Assembly (NCBI GenBank): GCA_963669155.1
Contig: OZ022587.1
Location: 1,753,808-1,817,807 of the forward strand
DNA length: 64,000 nucleotides
Reading direction: 5' to 3'
Source: Arbacia lixula
Lineage: Eukaryota > Echinodermata > Echinoidea > Arbacioida > Arbaciidae
Positions 1 through 12,000 of this stretch are shown here, in pieces. The notes below the pieces were generated by a model. It saw only the letters and a program-made list of their open reading frames with translations, did no database searches and was not told the DNA's origin. Each line of letters opens with the position of its first letter. Position 1 is the first letter of the stretch. The position numbers were made by a program, and so were the translations under genes.

Positions 1-984
1 TGTTCATGGGTCTGTATTTGACCATAAGGACAGTGGTCACAGTCTGCGGTGCCTCATCTTTTCATTATAGATGAGAAGCGACCAACACCAGGCCAAAGCC
101 CGTTGATCCAGGGCTTCCTGGGAGATTGTTGCCATGCAGGAGGGTAAGATGGTCGAAGTTTCAATGCATTGGAGAAACTTGTCTTTCTTGCCCAAGGTAC
201 CCTCATTATCGTTAACCATTACTTCATGCATGTGATCAATGGATCATGCTTGGTCCCGTTCTCTCTCCAAGGTATGTTTATGAAACAGCTATGTCGACCA
301 CTAGCAGCTGTAGCTGCAACACTTGCAGCTGGCTTTGTTCGGACCCATATCCATCAGATAGATAGGTTCAGCAGAATTATACATTATACTTTATTATTAC
401 CAAAAATGGACACAATTGAAATACAGTCAGAGGGCCGGTAGATACATGATCATAATGAGGATATTGAGCATAACAAAATGTATACCACAAAGCTGTTTTA
501 AACACGCAAGAAGAGCATTGTCAGGTTCAATGTTTGAATTGAGTGAATATATATTAATATTTATGTAAAGTACATATATCATTTAGTTAGAATTTACTTT
601 CAATTCTGGTATTATACATTCCGTTGTTTGCACTATGGTATTGGCATAGTAAACTGGCATTATCCGTATGGCCGTGACAACATTTAATTCGCAGGTATAA
701 TTCACAACCAATGGCACAGTTACACAAGTCATATACCTTGCTACCTTTTATATGTTTCTTTTTTGTTGTTTCCTTGGTTGAGTTCTAAAATGAAATGTCT
801 TTTCATTATGTCGTTGCTATAAGAAATAACCATATTTGACATGACTATGACCATAATTCACCCTAATTTAAAGCATCTATCTGGAAAGATCGAAATTTAT
901 ATCTCTTCGCACTTTAAGTGTGTAGATTCTGATGCCTGATAGTCCTGGCTAATATATTAACACACATGCACAAAAAATAACATA
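1..984. other. No supported gene
   Basis: Short open frames on both strands at 37-441 have no recognisable domain, no splice partner and no bias I can defend. The rest is AT-rich. Confidence 0.5.
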
Positions 985-1660
985 ATTTTTTATTGAAGAA
1001 GTTTTGGGCAAAATAATTCGACAGGACTGTTCCTTAACTTATTGACCAACTTATGTGTGACAATCACATTAATCCAATCAGTCATGCATGAGTGGGCAAA
1101 TTTTAAAGGCATAAATGTCACTTTTCAGTCACAAGGGTAATTTTGGGATTCTGTCACATGATTTTTTATGAATTCCATTTCTGTTGCATAATTTATGTAC
1201 TGTGAATGTTTATCATCAATCTCTTGATGCACTTACACCTATCCTGACACTGAATTCATTGTTCTGGTTGAGTGAACAAATACCCATCCCTCTTGAGTTT
1301 GAAACTTTTGAAAAGCCTTTATTTTGGTTAAAAAAATAAAACTCTGGATATTTTTAAAAAGATGTAGCGTGGCCTGATGTGTAAACATATGAAGTTATTT
1401 TCGTGTCATGGTTGAGTGAAAACACTTTAAAAATCGCACAAGAAATGCCAAAATGTATTGTTAACACGACATAAACAAATACCCTTGTGACTTTGGAAAT
1501 GTTACATTTTTCTCTTTAAAGTTTAAAGTTTGCTCACTCATGCATGACTAATTGGTTTAACGTCATTTTCACACAGAAGTTACTCCATAAGTTGAGGAAC
1601 AATCCTGCCAAATCATTTTGCCCAAGACCTTTTTCGATAAAATGTTATGCTGTTTTGCTT
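985..1660. mobile_element. Foldback (inverted-repeat) element
   Basis: Arms at about 985-1145 and 1480-1655 are imperfect reverse complements; for example CATGCATGAGTG on the left pairs with CACTCATGCATG on the right, and TTGGGCAAAAT pairs with ATTTTGCCCAA. The centre is non-coding. MITE or foldback type; no target-site duplication was established. Confidence 0.65.
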
Positions 1661-3389
1661 GGGGGGGATTACTTTTTTGTTGTGTTTATATATATTAAAA
1701 ATACATAAATATTTGTGCTAAAGGCATGAAGGTACAGACGGGGAGGGGGAGAGGGGGGGTCACTTTAATACAACAGAGCCTAGAAATGTGCTTTATGATG
1801 ACACATTACATTCAACGTGTGAAATACCAAGAAATTCTCATCAAACCTTTTGATTATGCCGGGTCAGTATCTCTCTGTCATATATGCCTTAGCCGAGCGT
1901 TGGAGACCGAACGTACGTTTTGCATCGCACCGTGTCAATTCAGGCGCCAGATCGCGCTACTTTTGACTTCCGCGCCGCGACTTGCAAAGCTTTACCGCTA
2001 CTTCGCTACTTTTTGGCTACTCCTGACTTGCTAATTTCTCCATTGCCAATGATACATTTTCACCTAGTATCATCATGCCTTGAAATTGTGATATTTCCGT
2101 TTGGGCGACCTTTTGCTAAACTGGGCGATTTGTTTACGGATACTTACCGCTAAATGCGCTGAGAATTGTTGGCAGCACTGCACCGGGTAGTCAGCAATCG
2201 GTTCAGACTCAATAATGGCGATCTAACACTGTACAACAGCAAAACAAATTCAGTCTTCGTCGCAACAAATACACGAGTCGCAGTTCAAGTTTTCCGGCTA
2301 AAAGATATAAAATGTGGTAAGATGGCGGTCATTACGAAGAACAAAAGCAGGAACAAAACGTTGTAAAGGCTACCAACGTTGTTCTGATGTCACCCACAAG
2401 CGGAACGTGTAGTACGATCAGAGACTCTTTTTTATCGCATGCACGTCGCTGGCGGGGCGGTCTATGTATCATTAATCAATGTGTAAAAAAAAAAAGTTCG
2501 TTCTTTAACCTCGACTGCTATAGTATCAAAATTGGCCGGGGGCTTATTATGTAGCCGAGGCTGTGTTACAAGAAATAAAAATAATATATTTACAAGTTGA
2601 TATGCTATTATATAGTATGGTATCAATTGGCTCAATAATCACAAACAATAACCACGTTTCACGTGATAATTCCTTTTTTTTTTCTCTTAATGGAACGTGA
2701 TACATGTACGTCACAATGTACCGTTCATGATCTGTGTATCATCTGCGCCCGTGCGTTTTGATATCCCTCCGAGCTAATGTCGCGATGTGTCACGGTTTAT
2801 GACGTGGGAACTATGATATCCGTCGGATAGGCTCAAATCCAAATCCACATAACTGACGAAGTTGTATCAATTAACCGAATGTTTAAAGAAAGGATAGAAC
2901 TCTTATATCAATCATGTCATAATTACATTTGTTTGTAATATCACGTTTGCATTTTCACATTCCGTGCACCATCTGTGTATCACATTACTTATTACAAAAA
3001 GTTTTGTAGCAGTGTCATTGTGGTAGTAGTATTGAAGTAGTAGCAGCATTGCGGTAGAAGTAACAGTGGTTATGTATATAGTAGTATAAATAGCAGTACT
3101 TCAGAAAAGAAAGAGCTGTAGTACTGAGTGTCATGAAGGAAGTATGGAAAAATAACTACCACTATATGCAATGGATCTTACATGTCATGGTTGTGCTGTG
3201 TTGATTCAAATCGTTCTTTTATGTACACACGGTAGATATTTTTTTCATAGCAATGAACTCTGCGCAACTTCTTTCTGAAGAGACAATAGCACAGCCTGGG
3301 GCGATGTACCAATGTGATCTTTATTCGGAGGACGTCAACTATAAACTATTCAGTTTGTTCAGTCATAGTCATGGCTAGACGCTGTTAAC
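1661..3389. other. Non-coding; nothing recognised
   Basis: Contains a G-rich stretch near 1740-1760, several ORFs under 105 codons without domains, and AGT/GTA-rich low complexity near 3015-3110. Confidence 0.4.
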
Positions 3390-3883
3390 ATGTTCTCTAC
3401 AGAGTGAGTCAAAAACATGTCCCATCTTGTTAAAGTTGTCTTACTTGAAGTATAAACATTTAATCATGGCTTCATGATTATATCCTGGACGAGTGATCCT
3501 CTCAGAATACTTCGGTGCCAATTTTCTTTTTTGGATCTTGGCACGCATGACTGAAAAAAAAAACAGACATTTTCAAGAAAAGTAACAAATATCACTAGCG
3601 CCAAGTGGCTGAGTAAGGAATATCATGAATTGTAACATAATGTATGACTTTTGTGCACACATAAAGCCACACACACGAAACTGAGGACGAACCATAATGC
3701 CAATACATGTGCTTCTAAAACAGGGCTCAAAGTGTTGTCTTTAAATATAAGTGTAAGGGTAGAAGAAAAGCAAAAAAATTGTTGTAATTTGCCATCGTTC
3801 ATCAACAAAATAGAAAACTAACAAAACACATTTATATTGTTCTCGTGTCTACGTTTTGAGTAATATTATAATCCGGTGCATTT

Positions 3884-3885
3884 GG

Positions 3886-3926
<41 letters not shown>

Positions 3927-3940
3927 ACGATGATGATTAT
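3884..3940. repeat. (TGA)n microsatellite
   Basis: About 14 nearly perfect TGA units followed by interrupted ones. Confidence 0.95.
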
Positions 3941-4097
3941 TGTTATGATGGTGGCAGTTAATGTCTGATAATGTTCTTTCAAACATTAAGCGATCTGAGT
4001 ATCAATGCTTAATCAGAAAAGGGAAATGTTAACACTAAGCTACGAAACCATGTTTATTGAATGTGTGTATTCGTGAGTGAATGTGTGTATATGTGGG

Positions 4098-4099
<2 letters not shown>

Positions 4100-4131
<32 letters not shown>

Positions 4132-4150
4132 TGTGTGTGTATGTGTGTGC
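4100..4150. repeat. Compound (GA)n(GT)n microsatellite
   Basis: A GA run passes directly into a GT run. Confidence 0.95.
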
Positions 4151-4339
4151 GTAGAGAGGATCACTCTACCTGGGTCGTGAAATCAAGATCAAATGTTCAT
4201 GCACAGAACGACACAACTTTAAAACGATGAGATCTTTTTTTTACCCACTCTAGACATCATGCAGCATTGGACGAAGAATTAGGTGCCGCGTAAGAACCCA
4301 TTCGGCATATCGTCCTCGGTTCATATTAAAGACCAGGCA

Positions 4340-4700
4340 TGTTTTTACTTCAGAGGGATTGTCCTCCCTGAACTTCAGTAATTTGGTTTTGATAAAACCA
4401 AATATATACAATAGAGTTATTTGTGTAAAAACGTGTTTCTAATGATGTATCAAATGTACAATTTAAATGATGCATATCCTTTTGGGAAAATGGACGTTTC
4501 CCTAAAAAAATATTGTACACAACATAATAAAAGAGCATCTCGCACGTGACGCCACAACATCATAACTACAAGCAATCGTTTGAAAATGTCGCATCCTTTG
4601 ATGGAATTTTATAAAAACTTCATAAGTATGTTTTACTTTCATGTTATTGCTTTGATGAGAACCAACTCATTTCCAAGGTAGACTCTCCCTTTAAGTTTAT
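4340..4700. mobile_element. MITE-like repeat, copy 1
   Basis: Shares with 45165-45630 and 60905-61330 a core around GCACGTGACG, a neighbouring TGTACACAACATA-like string, a TTTCATGT-type stretch and CTCCCTTTAA at the edge. Non-coding. Confidence 0.55.
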
Positions 4701-5355
4701 TTAGTTTACCAAAATATCAATACCACATGGCTCATTTTTCGTTTTACTATAATTTCAGATTTCTTGAAAAAAATAACGTTCATATTTTCGAAAGTGTTTC
4801 ACAGTCCTCATAAGAAACTTTCCCTAACTTTTTTTTTCAGATACCTCGGACACCGCATTATGATTGTTTCCGTAGTTGGTAATACACTCTATTAACGCTT
4901 TACAAGATGTTTATTAAACAAGTCGTGTGACAAAAGTGCGAAATGGAGGCATTTCTTTGACATCATCATTTTCTACATCATTCTTCGTGTATTCTTTAAA
5001 CGAAAGAACAGTATCATTTGGCAATAACAAACAGAACTGTACGGTTAAAAGATATAATATTACTGCACGTTCACTTAATTAAATAAAGTGATCCTGAAAT
5101 CCTCTGCGCATATATCTTGAATATTTTTCAAAATAAGTCCTAAATTTGTGTTGCTCGTTTGGCACTAGATGCCCCTGGACCAAATGAGCAAATGAGGATA
5201 TCGATGGACTCGACTGCTGGATGTGTAGATCACTCTTCGTGCTGACTCCATTCCTTATACCTCCCTTGCGATCAATATCTCATATATCGATACAAGCTTT
5301 TGCTTTCAACACTCGCCTCCATGTCTCGTGTCGCCTACAGTACTGTATCACACAT

Positions 5356-5428
5356 AGCCTAGGTACTAGGCTGAGAGTTGAATGGACAAAACCCAGTCTG
5401 TTAACAACTAAGTCTGGTAAAACAGACT
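5356..5428 (-). repeat. Inverted monomer next to the 74-bp array
   Basis: Reads as the reverse complement of one unit of the array that starts 70 bases later: GCCTAGGTACTAGGCTG, then GGACAAAACCCAGTCTGTT. Confidence 0.75.
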
Positions 5429-5496
5429 ACGTCCTAAATACGTAATGGGTCCTCTAGCTTCTTCCCAGAGGAAGAGCGAAGACGAGATAGGGGCGT

Positions 5497-6297
5497 GGTC
5501 TGTGTTACCAAACATAGTTGTTAACAGACCTGGTTGTGTCCTTGCACCTCACAACCTAGTACCTAGGCATAGTCTGTGTTACCAAACATAGTTGTTAACA
5601 GACCTTGTTGTGTCCTTGCACCTTACAGCCTAGTACCTAGGCTATTTTACCAAACATAGTTGTTAACAGACCTGGTTGTGTCCTTGCACCTCACAGCCTA
5701 GTACCTAGGCATAGTCTGTGTTACCAAACATAGTTGATAACAGACCTGGTTGTGTCCTTACACCTCACAGCCTAGTACCTAGGCATAGTCTGTGTTACCA
5801 AACATAGTTGTTAACAGACCTGGTTGTGTCCTTGCACCTCACAGCCTAGTACCTAGGCATAGTCTGTGTTACCAAACATAGTTGTTAACAGACCTGGTTG
5901 TGTCCTTGCACCTCACAGCCTAGTACCTAGGCATAGTCTGTGTTACCAAACATAGTTGTTAACAGACCTGGTTGTGTCCTTGCACCTCACAGCCTAGTGC
6001 CTAGGCATAGTCTGTGCTACCAAACATAGTTGTTAACAGACCGGGTTGTTTCCTTGCACCTTACAGCCTAGTACCTAGGCTATTTTACCAAACATAGTTG
6101 TTAACAGACCGGGTTGTGTCCTTGCACCTCACAGCCTAGTACCTAGGCCTAGTCTGTTTTACCAAACATAGTTGTTAACAGACCTGGTTGTGTCCTTGCA
6201 CCTTACAGCCTAGTACCTAGGCATAGTCTGTGTTACCAAACATAATTGTTAACAGACCTTGTTGTGCCCTTGCACCTCACAGCCTAGTACATAGGCT
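5497..6297 (+). repeat. Tandem array, 74-bp unit, 11 copies
   Basis: ACCAAACATAGTT recurs at 5507, 5581, 5649, 5723, 5797, 5871, 5945, 6019, 6087, 6161 and 6235 (the last with one change). Spacing is 74 except two 68-bp units that lack TAGTCTGTG. Units include the palindromes CTAGTACCTAG-like and GTTAAC. Confidence 0.95.
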
Positions 6298-6439
6298 ATA
6301 TCAAAAGATACAGACCTTACATCCACTTTAACTCCAGGTGAAGAAAAAAAAAACACATCCTTGTTCATGGTTCCTGGGCAAAACTCAAAAGAATATTTGT
6401 ATTTTTTTTTCACTGGCCATTGTGTTGCGTGGCTCACAT

Positions 6440-6490
6440 TTTTTTTTTTGTGTGTGTGTGTGTGTGTCTGTGTGTGTTCGTGTGTGTAAT
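6440..6490. repeat. (TG)n microsatellite
   Basis: A T run followed by TG repeats with two interruptions. Confidence 0.9.
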
Positions 6491-6879
6491 ACGTATTCCT
6501 AACATTGAAGCATGCGAGACACACACCGTTGTACTTTGTATGGATATCATTTCATGTATAACCCACAGAACGACACCTATCAATCTGGTGATATCATGAT
6601 AACTTCTGCTACAGAAATATATCTTGTGATCTGAATGTATGTCGTGTGCTATTTGAGCAATCCGTTTGTTAATATGTAAAATGTAAAGTGCAATTGTATA
6701 CAAAAAGAAAAACATGAGAAAGAAATTATTGACTCGAATTCTCACAACCACTAAACCAAATCGCAGAGTCAAGCTAATCAATGTTCACCCACACATACCA
6801 CTGCATATCATCGTATTCCACGTTAATGCCATTTCACGACAATAATTGAATCAAGCACAATAGGTGTTGAGGAAGCCAA

Positions 6880-7265
6880 CTTGAGAAATTGCATATAATA
6901 CGAAGTGATGTCATTTTTCGGTTTAGAAGCAGCAGTCATTTATATCTGTCCTGCTAAAGCGGAACAGAGCAGACCCTTATTCACCGCCACGTTGCGTTGT
7001 CACCCAAACAAAACTTTGACTGGACTTTCCAAACTATTTGATTAAGATTGCCGTTTTTGGGAATCGGGATATCATTGGTTCAACTTTGGGCAAAACCCCA
7101 GGAAGATATATTATAGATTATTTGGGCATTAGCTTGGAAATAAGACTCGTTTTGGCCAGGAAACGTAGCGCAGAAGACGGTTTCTCAGTTAGAGACTATC
7201 CAAGCCCTATTGAATCGCGGGGTCATCGGTGTGCGGTGTGATGCGTGTGGGGTTTAGTTTCCAAT
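6880..7265 (+). promoter_or_regulatory. Possible core promoter and 5' UTR of gene A
   Basis: A TATA-like string (CATATAATA, about 6892-6900) is followed within 10 bases by a CRE-like TGATGTCA (about 6906). The proposed start codon at 7266 has A at -3 and G at +4. The transcription start is not determined, and AT-rich DNA gives TATA-like strings by chance. Confidence 0.22.
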
Positions 7266-7346
7266 ATGGTGCCTAAACATCTAATTTGGATGCCTGACCG
7301 TGCGGTCATCCTGGTTGGACTACTCGTTCTGGTTTTTGACCCTACT
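7266..7346 (+). CDS. Gene A exon 1: signal peptide
   Basis: ATG at 7266 has a good context (A at -3, G at +4); an in-frame ATG follows at 7290. The 27 residues contain a charged start (MPDR) followed by the hydrophobic core AVILVGLLVLVF, typical of a signal peptide. The exon ends at a GTGAGT donor in phase 0. The first FN3 exon has an acceptor at 9335 that also opens in phase 0, so the join reads FDPT-AGVTDLS. Both phases had been assigned from the reading frames, so the match supports the model. Confidence 0.6.
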
Positions 7347-8993
7347 GTGAGTACAGTACTGAAACTAGTACATCATAGTATAGCTCTGTATTGGCCAATG
7401 ATACGCAATGTGGGTATTGCTGTATTCTGAATCTATCATCTGATACGCTCACTTCTCTAGGTCGATATTTGTCGAAAAGAGACAAATCTCATTAAATATA
7501 TCAAGGTTTCTTTCAAGAACAGTTGTTGATTAAATGTCAAGGGTTCTGCTTCTAAAAAATTGACACATCCTTTTAATGTATGATGTGTAAATTTCAGCTT
7601 CATTCGAATGTAAATGCTTAAAAATAATTTCTCAAAATTGTCAACAGCATTTTTTTTTACTTGAAGCAACAGTGTGCCTAGGTCGAGTTTCTTCGGAGCA
7701 CCTCTTTAGTTAGTTAAAAGAAAATGTCCCATCATTGTAAAGTTGCCTTGTTTGAAATCAGAAGATTTTATTAAGGGTACATGATTATATTCTGGCAGAA
7801 TGATGCTTCCAGAACGTTTCGGTATCATTTCTATCTGGATTATAGCATGCATGACTGCACAACGGACAATCTGTGGAAGACTGCAAAACATCATTATTTT
7901 GCCCAGTGGAAGACATACACAAAATGAGGACAAGACAATAAGTCATTTGCTACTCACACAGGGATCAACATTAATAACTTTTGTCAAATCATTCGTGGGT
8001 ACGAACAAAAAAAGCAAGTATGCCCAAATTGTAAATTGCCATTGTTGATCAAAGAAAGACAACAACAGTAAGGTTTTGTTTTTGTACATACGTTTTTAGA
8101 TAGCCCTTAGGATTCAGCTGCACTCAATACTGATGATGATGATGATGATGATAATGATGATGATAGGTAATGTTTTATTGGATATATTGTCAGGTAGGTG
8201 TCAGTGAAAAAAAAATCAACAATCTTGATACTAATCAGGGCTACATCAGCAAAGGAGTAATGTTAACACTGCATTATGAAACAAGTTTACTATGTGTGTG
8301 TGCAATAGTGTAAATTACTGTAAATGTAGGTATGTTTATGAAGGGAGTGTATGTGTTAGTATGTGTATCTTTGTGTTTTTCTTCTGTGTGCACTCGACTT
8401 ATGAATTATTTCACAATGCGTTGCTTTCTTTACTCAGCCACTTTGAGCAAGTTAGATTTTGCAATATTCTGCATATTGTCCGTTGTTCAGTAATCCAAGT
8501 GAAAATAATCCAAATGAAAATGATACCGAAAAATATTAGGAGGATCACTTAACCAGGGTATAACCATAAACATACGATTGTATGTTTATACTTTAAACAA
8601 CACAACTTTAAAAACATGAGACATTTCTCTTTACTCTCTCTAGGTATACATAAATCAAAATTTTAACAATCAATGAAACAAAGCACGCTTTGCATTCGCT
8701 TTATAGAGCAGAATGAAATTATTGTGAGTCCATTTGTAGTATGCTCTAAGAAATAACAACATAGAAATCGACTTGCTAATCATGCCCTTTCAGCAATCTC
8801 TGGCGGGTACGAGAAAAGGAGATACAGCGGGAAGGAACTTAGAAAGAAGGAGACAACTAAGAGTTACAAAGACATCCGGAAAAGGAGAAGAAAGAGGGAG
8901 AAATGGGAGGATAGCGAGTTACAAAAGAAAGGATAGAGATTCGGAAAGACGGGCAGGTCGAATGAGGAAAAGGGAAGAAGGGAAGAGAGAGAA

Positions 8994-9024
<31 letters not shown>

Positions 9025-12000
9025 GAAGGGGGGTACAAGCGGGGAGATGAGTGCTTAGGCATGGTGTAGTCATACAAATGTACCTGGCTAACATAACATT
9101 TGTATATCATCCCCCCCCCCCCCCACATCCCTCACCCACAAGTAAACGCCGATACTTAGGCTTCATTCTTGCACATCTCGGCTGTTTCAGATTCGCTCAC
9201 TGGTCGATGAATGACATGGAATTGTCTACAAGCTTTTATTTACCACTCGCGTTCCGATGAAAAAAACCTCACCATCCGCTGCGTAATGTACACGGTGTAG
9301 TACAACTCATTACGATATTGATCTCTCATTGACAGGCTGGAGTAACTGATCTGTCCATCTCCGACATAACGACCTACAGCGCGTCAGCTACCTTTACTCC
9401 CGGCGGCGCTACGGAGGTCAGTGTCAACGTGCTCGTCACAAATGGCTCCGCGGAGAGCGCTACGGGTTACCCTGTGTTGCACGCCATCTCGACTGGGGTT
9501 GCATCTACTTCCCTGTCCCTCGAACATCTGTTCCCGAGTACAGAGTACAATATTACTGTGCAGCCAAGATTCACCAACAGCACGGGAGTCTTTCTCGGTG
9601 ATGGTGACTCGGATTCATTCACTACACAAGGTAGGCAACTATTGTGGCATTCTTCACAAACCTGCATTGCAGCAAAGTAAAAAGCGATATGGTTTAGGCT
9701 TGCTACATTCTTTCATTGAAATTACCTTTTTTGTGAACCAGATGCAGTCGCATCGTATAAAACAACGAAACAGAGACCTATTTTTGGTCTTAGTTCGGTA
9801 GGCATGAGCCCTAACCAGGGCCTGCCCTAACATTATGAGGAACCCTACGCCTTCGCCTTGTGTGGTCCTCATACACGTCGTAGCAGTACGTGTAGGTAAG
9901 TATCAGTCCTTGGAACTAAGTTGGGTGGGAGGGGCCAACATTTGCCTTAATATCTAAACCTTTTGCGCACAATGATCAAATTCAGTGTAAAGTGGAAAAC
10001 ATTTCACGGTGCGTGCTTATGATTATATCCATTTAAACAATCAACCAAACATGCTGCATTCATGATATATGACAAGTCAATTAAGTGAATACATTTTGAA
10101 TTCAGATAGGTAAGTGGCCAAACATCATTGGTCAAGGTCATATGAAAATGGAACTCAATTTATTATAGCTTTGTCAGACTTGGAACAATAATAACATAGA
10201 CACGATAACTTACTTGTAATTATTGAGGTCTGATATGTGAATATGTCAAATGTGAATTTGTGATGTTTCCAATTCTACCGGGTTTCACCATGGAGCATGC
10301 ACGTCTGATATATAACAGGTGTGTCTCAATAAAATGTTATGATCAAAACCCAGCTTTTGGAGGCATTGGACAATAAACTTGAATGATTAGAGTTGATTGC
10401 TATATATTTCAGTGCTTCGCAGGAGGACGCAGGCTTGTATATGCGCAGTCGATTTTTTATTCTATCTAGTAATGTTGTCCTTGTACAACAAAGCATTTAG
10501 ATAGGTGTTGTGGATTTTGAGTGTATTATCATTATTTATTTCTTTTTTTAAAGAATCTAGTATCACTCTGGAAATAATCACCGAGACCCTGGTTCAATTT
10601 ACGTACCAAACTGATCCTGGGACACCCAGCGCAGCTTACACGTACGCAGTCGCCCATTTCGGTCGTGAGGATGAGGCTGAGACTGGCGTATCGAACCTTA
10701 ATTCCCAGGCAGGAATAGCTAGAGCTTTTCTCTTCAACTTTCCAACTATCAGCCCTGGCGATCTCCTTTACGCCTCCGTATCTTTGCAAGGCGCTCTTGT
10801 CAATGAAGTTGTACAAAGGATTGGTAAGAGGACAAATTTAATTTGCAGATATCATTTTGATTGAGAGATTCCGTGATTTATATTTCGTTGCTGAAGATAT
10901 AATTTTGTAATTTGTAATCAATTTTTACATGTGAAAATAGTACATCTCAAAGCATATCATGGTCCCAAAGTGCCATTCATTATATTATGTTTGTAAACAA
11001 ATAACACTGCTCACCATTCATGGGACAGTATTCTGACCGTAAACCAGAAATGTTCAGTAAACCTCCCGTTAGAACATAAAATGCCTCAGAATATCTTTGT
11101 TTTCTTTTTATTCCTAATTGATATCAATAAGGCTACCAGTAATGTACATCCTTCCACGTAGATTTGATACGTTAACACCACCAATTCTCTAAGAATTGAA
11201 ATGCACATCAAAGATCATCTATGCGTCTTAATGCAGAAGATCATTTCAGATAAACATCACAGTTGATGAATTTATTTCTCCTGAAGCTCATCATCACATT
11301 ATTTACCATATCTCCAGCTCTTTTAAATAAAACAGACAACTGTAATGTAAGTTGGCTTTTCGGCATATTAAAAGATGATTATAAAAACTGTATGCAGATC
11401 CATATTATTGTCAATATGTATATTTGAAGATTATTCGACATTTGATGACTGATGTGTGCAGAGTATGGTGCACCAACACGAATGATATCCCTGTTTCTTA
11501 TAACACAAACCCTGATCTTGTTTTGTGCTTGATTAATTTCAAACGGATGAAATGCCTCTTCCTTCACGCAGCGCCTGCTCCTCCAACCAATCTGGTGGCC
11601 ACCCCTGTTGGATGCAGCGCAATTCAACTGACCTTTGACCTTCCCGCAGAGGGTTCATTCGACAGCTTCATAATCCGAGTAAACGGCATGGTCTATAGTT
11701 CCCTGGACAACTCCTCAAACACGATGATCGTCACCGGCTTACAGAAGAACATGTCATACAACATCGCAGTCACCTTATATGTTGGTATCGGAGGAGATGG
11801 AGCTGAGAGCGTACCGTTGTTCAACTCTACCAATCTAGGTACATGAAGTTTATTAGTTCATACGACCTACTTATTAACATTACCTACCACCACAATGTGG
11901 TGTGAGCTTGAGGTATCAAAAATAATAGCAGATGCATAACATAAGAGAACATACATTTCTGAACAAGTTGAATCCATTTTTGGCATTTTATGATGCCATT

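Larger units (their letters stand above)
3390..4260. repeat. Upstream copy of a diverged duplicated block
   Basis: Collinear with 7715-8650: shared landmarks in order are TGTCCCATC, the CATGATTATAT segment, GCATGACTG, a TGATGA microsatellite, AATGTTAACACT, AGGATCACT and ACACAACTTTAAAA. Either a segmental duplication or two copies of one repeat family. Confidence 0.6.
7347..9335 (+). other. Gene A intron 1
   Basis: Contains the second copy of the duplicated block (7715-8650), a TGA-type microsatellite near 8132-8164, purine-rich low complexity 8955-9035 and a C run at 9111-9124. No exon recognised. Confidence 0.5.

Noticed and set aside
169..441. Small ORFs at the left edge as a gene
   Set aside because: No domain, no partner exons and overlapping frames on both strands without bias.
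5497..6297. CRISPR-like regular repeats
   Set aside because: The units are head-to-tail with no unique spacers, and the DNA is eukaryotic.
8773..9069. Arg/Lys/Glu-rich open frame
   Set aside because: It arises from a GA-rich low-complexity tract in intron 1.
9343..9630. Alternative acceptor at 9342 giving a phase-1 first FN3 exon
   Set aside because: It has a weaker pyrimidine context and would not join in frame to the phase-0 signal-peptide exon.
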